A stretch of 64,000 bases of DNA, from NCBI RefSeq assembly GCF_004851605.1, contig NZ_CP031093.1, positions 1,426,001-1,490,000 of the forward strand, given 5' to 3'. Under the pieces are notes generated by a model. It ran no database searches and was not told where the DNA came from. It saw only the letters and a list, made by a program, of their open reading frames with translations. Position numbers and translations under genes: made by a program. Shown here one piece after another: positions 17,334-25,337 of the stretch (the first letter of the stretch is position 1; every line of letters begins with the position of its first letter). This stretch comes from Hydrocarboniclastica marina (lineage in GTDB: Bacteria > Pseudomonadota > Gammaproteobacteria > Pseudomonadales > Oleiphilaceae).

Positions 17334-19709
17334 TTGGACGATTACATCATCTGGTTCGATAAAGCAGGCATGAACGATGTCGATCGGGTCGGCGGCAAGA
17401 ATGCCTCCCTCGGCGAGATGATCAGTAACCTCGACCATGCCGGGGTATCAGTGCCTGGCGGATTTGCCACGACTGCCCATGCTTACCGTGAGTTTCTCGA
17501 AACTGACGGCTTGCGCGGCCGGATTGATACCGCTCTGGCCAAGCTCGACATCAATGATGTAAATGAGCTGGCACGGGTTGGCGCTCAGATTCGGCAGTGG
17601 ATTATCGACACGAAGTTCCCAGCTCGTCTCGAAGAAACGGTAGAAAATGCTTTCACCACTCTGCAAGCCGGGAATCTGTCCATGGCTGTGGCTGTGCGGT
17701 CGTCGGCGACCGCCGAGGATCTCCCGGATGCATCCTTTGCCGGGCAGCAGGAAACCTTCCTTAATATCGTTGGCCTGGATAACGTGAAGCTGGCCATCAA
17801 AGAGGTATTCGCGTCGCTGTTCAACGACCGTGCCATCTCTTATCGAGTCCACCACGGTTTTGATCACGGTCAGGTAGCGCTCTCCGCCGGTATTCAGAAA
17901 ATGGTACGCAGCGAGACAGCCAGCAGCGGCGTTATGTTCACTCTCGATACTGAGTCGGGTTTCCGGGACGTCGTCTTCATCACGGCGTCGTATGGTCTCG
18001 GCGAAACCGTTGTTCAGGGTGCCGTGAATCCTGATGAGTTTTACGTCCACAAGCCTACTTTCGAAGCAGGTCGCCCGGCTATTCTTCGGCGAAACCTGGG
18101 TAGCAAAGCCATCAAGATGGTCTATGCCGGCGACGGCGAGACGGGCAAATCAGTAGATACCGTCAAAGTTGATCCGGAAGACCGTAACTGCTTCTCCCTG
18201 AGTGACAGCGAGATCGCAGATCTTACTCGCCAGGCGATCATTATCGAAAAGCACTACCAGCGACCCATGGATATTGAATGGGCAAAAGATGGCGACGACG
18301 GCAAGATCTATATCGTCCAGGCGCGTCCGGAAACCGTCAAGAGTCGCTCGGCTGCTCACGTCATGGAGCGCTATCTGCTGAAAGAAAAGGGCGCGGTTAT
18401 TGTTGAAGGCCGCAGCATCGGCCATCGCATTGGCAGCGGCCCCGTCCGCATCGTTACCAGCATTCATGAGATGGATCGCGTGAAGGACGGGGACGTTCTC
18501 GTCACCGATATGACCGACCCGGACTGGGAGCCGGTGATGAAGCGCGCGTCGGCGATTATCACTGACCGGGGCGGGCGCACCTGCCACGCGGCCATTATCG
18601 CACGGGAACTGGGTATCCCGGCGGTAGTCGGATGCGGCAACGCCACCGAAATTCTGCAGGAAGATCAGGAAGTCACGGTGTCCTGTGCCGAAGGCGATAC
18701 GGGCCTTATCTACGAAGGTCAACTGGCTTTCGAACTGCGCGAAAACTCCGTGGAGTCAATGCCTGCGCTGCCATTCAAGATCATGATGAACGTCGGCAAT
18801 CCCGACCGTGCTTTTGACTTCCAGGCATTGCCCAATGAAGGGGTCGGGCTGGCGCGGCTGGAGTTCATCATCAACCGTATGATCGGCGTGCACCCAAAGG
18901 CACTACTTAATTTCGATTCGCTGCCCCGTGATCTCAAGCAGACAGTCGAGAAGCGTATCTCAGGCTATGCCTCGCCAGTTGACTTCTATGTTGACAAGCT
19001 GGTCGAGGGAATATCGACGCTTGCTGCTGCGTTTCACCCCAAACGCGTCATTGTGCGGCTGTCAGACTTTAAGTCCAATGAGTATGCGAACCTCATCGGT
19101 GGAACACTGTATGAGCCTGACGAAGAGAACCCCATGTTGGGCTTCCGAGGGGCCTCACGGTACATCTCTGACACTTTCCGTGATTGCTTCGAACTCGAGT
19201 GCCGGGCCATGCGCAGGGTTCGGGACGAAATGGGCCTGACAAACGTAGAGATCATGGTTCCGTTCGTGCGAACGCCAGGAGAGGCTCGGCAGGTGAGCGA
19301 GTTGCTGGCCGCCAATGGCCTGCGTCGCGGAGACAATGGGCTGCGGCTGATCATGATGTGTGAGCTGCCCGCCAATGCTCTGCTTGCAGACCAGTTCCTG
19401 GAATACTTCGACGGCTTTTCTATCGGTTCGAATGACCTTACTCAGCTCACGCTTGGTCTGGACAGAGACTCGGGTATCGTTGCGCATTTGTTCGATGAAC
19501 GTAACGAAGCCGTCAAGATGCTGCTGGCCAGTGCGATCCAGGCCTGCAAGAAGGCCGACAAGTATATCGGCATTTGCGGGCAGGGGCCGTCTGACCATCC
19601 GGACTTTGCCAAGTGGCTGATGGATCAAGGCATCGATAGTGTATCGCTGAATCCGGATTCTGTACTGGACACCTGGTTCTTCCTGGCGGAAGAACAGGTC
19701 GAGTTCTAG
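17334..19709 (+). CDS. ppsA: Phosphoenolpyruvate synthase
   Basis: Converts pyruvate and ATP to PEP, AMP and phosphate, feeding gluconeogenesis from pyruvate or lactate. It has 791 residues, with an N-terminal ATP-grasp domain ([36 protein letters not shown]), the phosphohistidine domain with H418 in [14 protein letters not shown], and a PEP-binding barrel ([26 protein letters not shown]). The start codon is TTG, preceded by AGGGGAGA at a suitable distance; the next residues [11 protein letters not shown] match the family start and no ATG fits. A -10-like TATGAT sits at 17265-17270. Rare TTG use may limit translation. A strong terminator follows. Confidence 0.95.
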   Translation: MDDYIIWFDKAGMNDVDRVGGKNASLGEMISNLDHAGVSVPGGFATTAHAYREFLETDGLRGRIDTALAKLDINDVNELARVGAQIRQWIIDTKFPARLEETVENAFTTLQAGNLSMAVAVRSSATAEDLPDASFAGQQETFLNIVGLDNVKLAIKEVFASLFNDRAISYRVHHGFDHGQVALSAGIQKMVRSETASSGVMFTLDTESGFRDVVFITASYGLGETVVQGAVNPDEFYVHKPTFEAGRPAILRRNLGSKAIKMVYAGDGETGKSVDTVKVDPEDRNCFSLSDSEIADLTRQAIIIEKHYQRPMDIEWAKDGDDGKIYIVQARPETVKSRSAAHVMERYLLKEKGAVIVEGRSIGHRIGSGPVRIVTSIHEMDRVKDGDVLVTDMTDPDWEPVMKRASAIITDRGGRTCHAAIIARELGIPAVVGCGNATEILQEDQEVTVSCAEGDTGLIYEGQLAFELRENSVESMPALPFKIMMNVGNPDRAFDFQALPNEGVGLARLEFIINRMIGVHPKALLNFDSLPRDLKQTVEKRISGYASPVDFYVDKLVEGISTLAAAFHPKRVIVRLSDFKSNEYANLIGGTLYEPDEENPMLGFRGASRYISDTFRDCFELECRAMRRVRDEMGLTNVEIMVPFVRTPGEARQVSELLAANGLRRGDNGLRLIMMCELPANALLADQFLEYFDGFSIGSNDLTQLTLGLDRDSGIVAHLFDERNEAVKMLLASAIQACKKADKYIGICGQGPSDHPDFAKWLMDQGIDSVSLNPDSVLDTWFFLAEEQVEF

Positions 19710-19723
19710 TCGGGCAAAACGCT

Positions 19724-19756
19724 ACGGGCGGGCCCAGTCAGGCCCGCCCGTCTTCT
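19724..19756 (+). terminator. Rho-independent terminator after ppsA
   Basis: An 11-bp perfect stem ACGGGCGGGCC / GGCCCGCCCGT with a 6-nt loop is followed by CTTCT. It lies 15 bp after the ppsA stop. The next gene starts 18 bp further on, so that gene depends on read-through or on a promoter inside ppsA. Confidence 0.7.
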
Positions 19757-19774
19757 GATACGGTGTAAGACCTC

Positions 19775-20704
19775 ATGAACAGCAGTAGCCGTCTGTTCCC
19801 CGTCAGTTTGATGAATGCAGACTTTGCAGGCGAGCTGCACGAAGATGTGTACCAGCTCAACCCGGGTGTCAGCCCGGACCGTACGCTACGGATCAATATT
19901 ACCCGCGTCATAGACCCCTCCACCCCTGGCTATCGCCAGCCAGTGATACTGCTCCATAGTGAATTCAATAATCGGCGGCAATGGCTGACTCCTGAAGGTG
20001 AAGGATTCGCCGCGGTTCTTGCACGCGCTGGCTTTGACGTCTGGCTGCCGGAAGCTCGTGGTCACGGGCTGTCGCCCGACCATGACCGATGGTCTGCCAA
20101 TACGCTATCAGTTAGTGCGTCCGAGGATTTGCCGGCTATACAGGCATTTGTTGCGGAGCAGAGCGGGACTGAACCAATCTGGGTGGGAGCAGAACTCGGC
20201 GGGTTGGCCCTTGCCTATGCTTTGACGCATGACCCACGCATGGCTGAGACGGCCGCAGGGGCGGCATTCATTGATGTCGCGACAGCGCATTGGCTCAGCA
20301 ATCTCGGTCGGTTGGGTTTGAAGCAGCGCTGGCTGATGAAGCGGGCGGGATTTGCCGATGGAATGGCATTTAACTGGGGACCTGAGCGTGAACCCTGGAG
20401 TTTGTTTACGGAGTTGTATCAGTGGCGCCGGCTTGCCAAGAAATCACAGCACCCGGTTTATGATCGCCTTGAGACCCTTCGGCTGCCTGTTTTTCTGTTG
20501 GCAGTAAAAGACAGCGAACGGGATACCCATATTCTTCAGTCACGGTTCAAAACCGACTCTATAGCGTCTGCTGTAGCGGCTCCTGGCGCCGCAGAAGCTG
20601 CCCTGGGCGGTAAGACGGGCTCAGTTCGCCAGTGGTTGCAGGAGAAAGCCGGGACGACCACAAGTAAGACGTCAGACTCGCACGTGTCATTAACGTCGAG
20701 TTAG
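19775..20704 (+). CDS. Alpha/beta-hydrolase fold protein lacking the nucleophile serine
   Basis: A protein of 309 residues with hydrolase-fold landmarks: QPVILLHSEFNNRRQW at the oxyanion strand, AGFDVWLPEARGHGLSPDHDRW for strand 4 and the following loop, and WVGAELGGLALAYAL at the nucleophile elbow. The elbow normally reads G-x-S-x-G; here it is G138-A-E140-L-G142, so Glu occupies the serine position (codon GAA at 20192-20194). A C-terminal catalytic His is not obvious either. The protein may therefore be a non-catalytic member or use different chemistry. In Pseudomonas a putative esterase/lipase gene occupies the same place between ppsA and rraA, so position is conserved even if catalysis is not. 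The C-terminal 40 residues are Ser/Thr/Lys-rich and probably disordered. Confidence 0.8.
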   Translation: MNSSSRLFPVSLMNADFAGELHEDVYQLNPGVSPDRTLRINITRVIDPSTPGYRQPVILLHSEFNNRRQWLTPEGEGFAAVLARAGFDVWLPEARGHGLSPDHDRWSANTLSVSASEDLPAIQAFVAEQSGTEPIWVGAELGGLALAYALTHDPRMAETAAGAAFIDVATAHWLSNLGRLGLKQRWLMKRAGFADGMAFNWGPEREPWSLFTELYQWRRLAKKSQHPVYDRLETLRLPVFLLAVKDSERDTHILQSRFKTDSIASAVAAPGAAEAALGGKTGSVRQWLQEKAGTTTSKTSDSHVSLTSS

Positions 20705-20773
20705 TCTTGAATTCGTCTTCTGTATCAGCTTTCGGCCTTCGGCCGCAGTGGTTATTAACAAGGGAGAAGAGAG

Positions 20774-21250
20774 ATGACAGATATACTGACGCCAGACCTG
20801 TGTGATGCGCATCCCGATATTCAGGTCGTTGAGCCTATGTTTGGGAACTTTGGCGGTCGAGAGGCATTCGGCGGCGAAATCGTGACCGTAAAATGTTTCG
20901 AAGACAACTCTATCGTCAAAGAACAGGTCGCCCAGCCCGGAAAAGGCAAGGTGATGGTCGTGGACGGCGGAGGCTCTAATCGAGCGGCCCTGCTGGGCGA
21001 TATGCTGGCTGAAAAAGCGGCCGAGAACGGCTGGGAAGGGCTTGTGATTTATGGCTGCATCAGGGATGTCGACGCGATAGGCGAGACAGATCTCGGTGTG
21101 CAGGCACTGGGCTCCCATCCACGAAAGACTGAAAAACGTGGTTTAGGTGACCTGAATGTTCCGGTGACCTTTGGTGGCGTTACTTTCAGGCCCGGCCATT
21201 ACATCTACGCAGACAACAATGGCGTAGTCGTCTCAGAAAAAGCACTGTGA
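20774..21250 (+). CDS. rraA: Regulator of RNase E activity A
   Basis: RraA forms a ring-shaped trimer that binds the C-terminal part of RNase E and inhibits mRNA decay. The 158-residue protein shows the family core [34 protein letters not shown] and [12 protein letters not shown]. Earlier annotations called it MenG; it lacks any methyltransferase features. GAGAAGAGAG precedes the ATG. The gene lies 69 bp after the hydrolase-fold gene, as in Pseudomonas, and its target rne is 4-8 kb away in this same window. Related proteins include oxaloacetate decarboxylase/HMG aldolase enzymes, so an additional catalytic activity cannot be excluded. Confidence 0.92.
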   Translation: MTDILTPDLCDAHPDIQVVEPMFGNFGGREAFGGEIVTVKCFEDNSIVKEQVAQPGKGKVMVVDGGGSNRAALLGDMLAEKAAENGWEGLVIYGCIRDVDAIGETDLGVQALGSHPRKTEKRGLGDLNVPVTFGGVTFRPGHYIYADNNGVVVSEKAL

Positions 21251-21385
21251 TGCAGAAAGCCTAGAGCTGGGGGAGGGGTCTAGCCAAGGGTTAGGCCCTG
21301 CCAGTCCCGCCGGGGGCAGGCGGGATCAGGTTGAGGTCACCGTAACGGGAAGGAGCCAGAGTTGGCGCCCCTTGGCGTGATCAGG

Positions 21386-21697
21386 CTACTGCTCGATCTT
21401 TATTATCTCAAGACCGGCCAGATAGCCGTTTTCAAGTCGTTCAGTCCGCACTACTTTTGCTGTCGTCTTGAAGGTGGGGAATTCTGGTGAGTTTGAGGGT
21501 AACGCGGTCTGTACTTCCGTACCGACGGCCAGATCCCGTTCCAGCACAACCTGCATGCCCATCCCGCTGAGATCCTTGCACACTGCCGTGATGGATTTGC
21601 CCGTGGATAAAACCTTGAGTTCAATGTGCGCATTGACCTGCATGCGGATGAAATCCCGCTTCTCGGCAAAGTCCCGCATTATGCTCTTCTCACTCAT
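21386..21697 (-). CDS. PilZ domain protein (probable c-di-GMP receptor)
   Basis: A single-domain PilZ protein of 103 residues. The c-di-GMP motif RxxxR is R14-D-F-I-R18 and the second motif (D/N)xSxxG is D42-L-S-G-M-G47, both intact, so ligand binding is expected. The rest is a short beta-barrel ending with a GYLAGLEI strand. There is no partner domain. It sits on the minus strand after rraA (convergent) and 89 bp downstream of the SH3/coiled-coil gene, possibly in one transcript. No flagellar, pilus or cellulose gene is nearby to suggest an output. ATGAGTGAG at its start is preceded by GAGGATGAG, a good ribosome site. Confidence 0.88.
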   Translation of the reverse strand: MSEKSIMRDFAEKRDFIRMQVNAHIELKVLSTGKSITAVCKDLSGMGMQVVLERDLAVGTEVQTALPSNSPEFPTFKTTAKVVRTERLENGYLAGLEIIKIEQ

Positions 21698-21786
21698 AAC
21701 TCATCCTCAAATACTGCGTTCGTTGTTATTGTCTGAAAATGCCCGATGCGATCAGGACTGCTTTTCTGGCTTCAGCGCAGGCTTTC

Positions 21787-22479
21787 TCAAGCCCAGCTGT
21801 CGTTCTTTCTCGTTGGTTTGAGCATGGGCACAATGACCGCAATGAGTACACCAAGGGCGACGAGTGCTGCGCCGAGCAGCATGAAGTTCGACTCGCTCTT
21901 GTCCCTCAGCCGCTGATTATCAGTCGTCAGCAGCTCTACTTCATTTCGCAGACTTTGTGTCGTTTCCTGAAGTTCCTGATTGCGCCGGTCCAGATTCAGC
22001 GCGTTCGACGAGATTGATTTAAGCTCGTCCAGCTCGGTACTCAGAGTCTGCACTTCCTGTCGAAGCTCCGCCCGCTCAGCGAGCAGCTCGTCCCTCTCTG
22101 CTCTCAGGCTTTCCGCAGCAGCCTGGGCTTCCCTCATATTTTCGCGGGCGTTGGTCAGCTCGGTCCGGGCACGTTCTAACTGGTCTGCAGCAATGGGTTC
22201 GTTACTCAGGTAGCGAGAGAGTATCCATCCTTCCTGGCCGCGGTTTGTGCGGACTCTCGAATAACCCGTCTCTTCGTTCCGCTCAAGCAGTGTCAGCGGC
22301 GTGCCGCTGCTGAGGCCTGCGTTAAGAATCCGGTACTGGGTGCCCTGGCCGGTGCGAAGGGGAGCCATCAACTCATCATCAATATAGACCGTCTGGGCCA
22401 TTATCATCGACGAACCGAAAAGAAGTGCGACAACGAAGGTGGTCCGGATCATGCCTTGGGTCAGGAATATGCGAATCAC
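21787..22479 (-). CDS. SH3-domain, coiled-coil membrane protein (YgiM/TIGR04211 type)
   Basis: A protein of 230 residues laid out as a signal peptide or anchor (1-29, ending MIMAQT), a bacterial SH3 domain (about 30-93, with LMAPLRTGQGTQYRILNAGLSSGTPLTLL and GWILSRYLS), a long coiled coil (100-195, dense in Glu, Arg and Leu), and a C-terminal transmembrane helix (about 199-220, LLGAALVALGVLIAVIVPML) followed by a basic tail. The topology places SH3 and coiled coil in the periplasm, hung from the inner membrane, as in E. coli YgiM. SH3b domains of this type are thought to contact peptidoglycan or envelope proteins. The GTG at 22477-22479 has AGGAAC upstream; an ATG 9 codons later is an alternative start. 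Confidence 0.85.
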   Translation of the reverse strand: MIRIFLTQGMIRTTFVVALLFGSSMIMAQTVYIDDELMAPLRTGQGTQYRILNAGLSSGTPLTLLERNEETGYSRVRTNRGQEGWILSRYLSNEPIAADQLERARTELTNARENMREAQAAAESLRAERDELLAERAELRQEVQTLSTELDELKSISSNALNLDRRNQELQETTQSLRNEVELLTTDNQRLRDKSESNFMLLGAALVALGVLIAVIVPMLKPTRKNDSWA

Positions 22480-22584
22480 TAAAGGGTTCCTGTTTTCGTA
22501 GCGAAGTGGGCAGCGCGGGTGCCGACGCTGCGAGATTTTGTCATCCGTTAGGGCGCTTTGCCAGTCGCCATCTGACAGATTACA

Positions 22585-22884
22585 TCACGGTAATACCTGT
22601 TTGAAAGGTTTGACCAAGACCTGTTGGTAAACCCCGGCGTGAACATACGGGTCTTCATTCGCCCACTCCGTGGCGGCCTGGAGAGAGGGAAACTCCGCGA
22701 CGATCAGACTGCCGGTGAATCCGGCGTCTCCGGGCTCACCAGTATCAAGGGCAGGATGGGGGCCGGCCAGTATCAGCCGACCGGCCTCCTGTAACGCGAT
22801 CAGACGGGCCAAGTGCCCGGGTCGAGCCTGCTGTCTCAGGGGCAGGCTGCCAGGTACATCTTCGCTGAGGATGGCGTACAGCAT
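22585..22884 (-). CDS. YciI-like protein
   Basis: A small ferredoxin-like alpha/beta protein of 99 residues. It carries the family features MLYAILSEDVPG, RPGHLARLIALQEAGRLILAGPHP (with the conserved His at about 24) and a C-terminal DPYVHAGVY followed by a strand. YciI proteins are structurally related to muconolactone isomerase and some act in dehalogenation, but the housekeeping member has no proven reaction. It lies 75 bp downstream of yciB on the same strand, a pairing also seen in enterobacteria, which supports the assignment. Confidence 0.88.
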   Translation of the reverse strand: MLYAILSEDVPGSLPLRQQARPGHLARLIALQEAGRLILAGPHPALDTGEPGDAGFTGSLIVAEFPSLQAATEWANEDPYVHAGVYQQVLVKPFKQVLP

Positions 22885-22959
22885 TTATATATGTCTCCGC
22901 AAAGGCTGAGTGCCCGCTGCAACACAACTAATCGAATTACAACGGTGCAACTGGTCGAT

Positions 22960-23505
22960 TTACAGTGGTTCTTCTTCTTTGAGGTGACGGGAGAGCAAGA
23001 GTATCTGAGCGACCGCAAAGCCCAGGGTAAGGAGTAGAAGACCGAAAACCTTGAAATTGACCCAGGTCTCCTGGCTGAAGTTGAAAGCGATATAGAGGTT
23101 CAGCGCCCCGGTCAGAACAAAAAACAGTACCCATGCGGTGTTCAGGCGGGCCCAGACAGTCTCGGGTAGCTTCATATTTGCTGCGAGCATCTTGCGTATC
23201 AGATTCTTGCCCAGCAATAGATGGCTGCCGAGCAATACTGCGGCCAAAACCCAATTGACGATGGTCGGCTTCCACATGATGAAGGTGTTGTCGTTCAGTA
23301 GTACCGTGAGCCCACCGAAAACCACCACAGCCGCCAGCGTGATAAGATGCACTTTCTCAACTTTCCGGAAGCGCAGCCACATGAAAGCGACTTGCGCCAT
23401 TGTCACAATAATAAGGGCGATCGTTGCCGAGATCATGTCGCCGCTGTACTGATACACAGCAAAGAAGACGATTAAGGGAATAAAATCCAGGAACTGCTTC
23501 ATCAA
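22960..23505 (-). CDS. yciB: Septation protein A / inner membrane protein YciB
   Basis: An integral membrane protein of 181 residues with five or six hydrophobic segments, beginning MKQFLDFIPLIVFFAVYQYSGD, which matches the family start. Conserved pieces include TIVNWVLAAVLLGSHLLLGKNLIRKML, LNTAWVLFFVLTGALNLYIAF and the end of the last helix. YciB (IspZ) is linked to cell-envelope synthesis and interacts with divisome and elongation proteins in E. coli; in Shigella its loss impairs septation. It is divergent from the PHP phosphoesterase with only 58 bp between starts, so the two promoters must overlap. Confidence 0.93.
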   Translation of the reverse strand: MMKQFLDFIPLIVFFAVYQYSGDMISATIALIIVTMAQVAFMWLRFRKVEKVHLITLAAVVVFGGLTVLLNDNTFIMWKPTIVNWVLAAVLLGSHLLLGKNLIRKMLAANMKLPETVWARLNTAWVLFFVLTGALNLYIAFNFSQETWVNFKVFGLLLLTLGFAVAQILLLSRHLKEEEPL

Positions 23506-23563
23506 ACCTCCACCGCACCTGCCAGAATCTGGCTCGGGATATTCTTAAAGGCCAGACTATTAT

Positions 23564-24457
23564 ATGGATCAACCGCCGATGCAAGCGACGCTGTTCGACA
23601 CTGTGCCCATGGTTGGACAGCCTCACACCGCAAAGTTCGACCTTCATTGCCACAGCAATGCGTCTGACGGCGCTTTGGCCCCTTCCGAGGTGGTTCGGCG
23701 AGCGGCGAGCAGAGGGGTTGCCACCCTAGCTCTGACCGACCACGACACCCTGGCGGGGTTGGATGAGGCGAAAGCAGTCGCGGTCGAAGTTGGCATTGAG
23801 CTGATTCCCGGGGTCGAGATATCGTGCCAGTGGCAGCAGCACACGCTCCACATCGTAGCGCTCGGCTTTGATATCGACTGCGCGTCCTTCCTGCGGGCGA
23901 TCGAGGCTCAGGCCCAGGCTCGTAACAAGCGGGCGGGACTGATCGATGAAGCGCTGCAAAGAAAGGGCTGCCCTTCGGTCCTGGGTCAAGCGAGGTCTAT
24001 GACGCGGGACGGTATACCCGGACGGCCGCATTTTGCCAGGGCGCTGGTCGATGCCGGATGTGTCCGCACTGAGCAGCAGGCGTTCAAGCGCTGGCTTGGG
24101 GCGGGTAAAGTGGGGGACATCCCGGCCTGCTGGCCTGAGTTGGCGGAAGTTGTTCGCTACATTCACGCCTCCGGAGGCGTGGCGGTGCTGGCGCATCCGC
24201 GTAAGTACCGAATGAGTGCCACGCGCTTGCGCAAACTGGTCGAGGAGTTCGCTAGCCTAGGCGGAGATGCTCTGGAAGTGCTGACGGGAGGGCAGGCGCC
24301 ACCCGACACCGAGCTCTTGTCAGATCTCTGCATTAAGCATGGTCTGCGCGCGTCCTGCGGCAGCGATTTCCACAAGCCGGGACAGCCGTGGACTGAACTC
24401 GGCAGTCTTCCACCCCTGCCTCATCGTCTCACCCCTGTTTGGGTCAATGGCTTCTGA
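23564..24457 (+). CDS. rnm: PHP-family phosphoesterase (YciV/RNase AM type)
   Basis: A PHP-domain enzyme of 297 residues. Metal-binding motifs appear in order: FDLHCHSNASDGALAPSEV (HxH), LTDHDTLAGLDEA, GVEISCQW, GRPHFARALVDAG, VLAHPRKYR and a final CGSDFHKPG. The arrangement and length match E. coli YciV, which acts as a 5'-3' exonuclease on small RNA fragments and trims the 5' ends of 23S and 5S rRNA, and also hydrolyses pAp. The first codons overlap the promoter zone of yciB, and the yciB/yciV neighbourhood is conserved in gammaproteobacteria. The symbol follows the E. coli protein; substrate here is inferred. Confidence 0.85.
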   Translation: MDQPPMQATLFDTVPMVGQPHTAKFDLHCHSNASDGALAPSEVVRRAASRGVATLALTDHDTLAGLDEAKAVAVEVGIELIPGVEISCQWQQHTLHIVALGFDIDCASFLRAIEAQAQARNKRAGLIDEALQRKGCPSVLGQARSMTRDGIPGRPHFARALVDAGCVRTEQQAFKRWLGAGKVGDIPACWPELAEVVRYIHASGGVAVLAHPRKYRMSATRLRKLVEEFASLGGDALEVLTGGQAPPDTELLSDLCIKHGLRASCGSDFHKPGQPWTELGSLPPLPHRLTPVWVNGF

Positions 24458-24497
24458 GCAATTGCACAAACGATCGCCATCGCTTCAGGGCACCCGC

Positions 24498-25037
24498 TTA
24501 TTCGGGGCTATGGAACAGAAGGTAAAGGTCGGTCAAGGTGTCCGGAATCTGCTCAGCGAGCTCGTGACTGAGCTCCTCGTTCTCCCGAGCCGCCTGGAAA
24601 TCTGCGTCATCGAAGAGGTCGGACAGCGTCATGATGGGAACCAAAAGCTCGGCAACTGTCTCTTCTTCGGTTTCGAGCCATGTGTCTTCATTATGAAGAA
24701 ATGCTTCTACAAACCCTGCACACCAGTTCTGCAGTGCATTGTCCGGGTCGCCGTCTTCAGGTTCGGGTAGCTCCAGAGTTTCACCCTGTTCAAGAGTGGA
24801 GCGGACCGACCGGAACAACTTGTCGCACAGTCTGTTAAATACCTCAGGGGCGGAAGCGTTTTCTCCTTCATCCTGTCCCGTTGCGAGGGCGAACAGAGTG
24901 GCAGTTGGCAAGCGTTGTGGCCCAACAGCGTTGGCGCAGACAAGGCCGTGTAATCCAAAGAAATCCAGGGCGTCCTCGGCCCAGGCGTCTGCGAAAAGCA
25001 CCTCTTCGAGTTCCAGAATTTCTTCAGGGGTCAGCAT
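24498..25037 (-). CDS. UPF0149 (YgfB/YecA) family protein
   Basis: An acidic helical protein of 179 residues from the internal ATG giving MLTPEEILELEEVLF, where the family begins; AAGGT lies 8 nt upstream. A longer frame adds 18 codons of doubtful sequence. Family hallmarks are the first helical part with DALDFFGLHGLVCANAVGP, WCAGFVEAFL near the middle and ELSHELAEQIPDTLTDLYLLF at the end. It lacks the C-terminal SEC-C zinc motif of YecA, so it resembles YgfB. In Pseudomonas YgfB antagonises the AlpA activator and influences AmpDh3, but such a role is not shown here. Its upstream region holds the three 16-bp tandem repeats. It converges with the PHP gene, with 40 bp between stops. Confidence 0.8.
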   Translation of the reverse strand: MLTPEEILELEEVLFADAWAEDALDFFGLHGLVCANAVGPQRLPTATLFALATGQDEGENASAPEVFNRLCDKLFRSVRSTLEQGETLELPEPEDGDPDNALQNWCAGFVEAFLHNEDTWLETEEETVAELLVPIMTLSDLFDDADFQAARENEELSHELAEQIPDTLTDLYLLFHSPE

Positions 25038-25148
25038 CTTTTCTACCTTATAGCGGCATATGGGTAAACCCCGGATTCCACCACCAGCCAAGTTCGCTTT
25101 GAGGGCGTGAGCGGAAGGCCTGGAGGAAGAGGGGATGTCATCGACTAG

Positions 25149-25196
25149 AGTACTCAGACTATAGAGTACTCAGACTATAGAGTACTCAGACTACAG
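25149..25196. repeat. Three tandem 16-bp repeats
   Basis: The unit AGTACTCAGACTATAG occurs three times head to tail (25149-25164, 25165-25180, 25181-25196); the third differs by one base (CTACAG). Each contains the palindromes AGTACT and, across the second half, CTATAG. The array starts 112 bp upstream of the YgfB-like ATG and ends 141 bp after the rne stop. It could be an operator array for the YgfB-like gene or a slipped-strand expansion. I see no coding role. Confidence 0.85.
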
Positions 25197-25283
25197 CGAC
25201 TGCTGTCATACGGGAACAGGAGCTGTGCCCGGGGCTTCTGTGAGTGCAGTAACTGATAGGCGGTTAATCGCTCTGCCTGGCTA

Positions 25284-25317
25284 AACGAAATGCGGGCAGC
25301 ACTGGTGCGCTGCCCGC
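25284..25317 (-). terminator. Rho-independent terminator of rne
   Basis: On the minus strand GCGGGCAGC and GCTGCCCGC form a 9-bp perfect GC-rich stem around an 8-nt loop, followed by ATTTCGTTT. It begins about 20 bp after the rne stop codon, as expected for the end of the rne transcript. Confidence 0.65.
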
Positions 25318-25337
25318 GGGTCAAAAGCTCAGCTCAG

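Noticed and set aside
25149-25196. CRISPR array
   Set aside because: The 16-bp units are directly adjacent without spacers and are too few; no cas gene is in the window.
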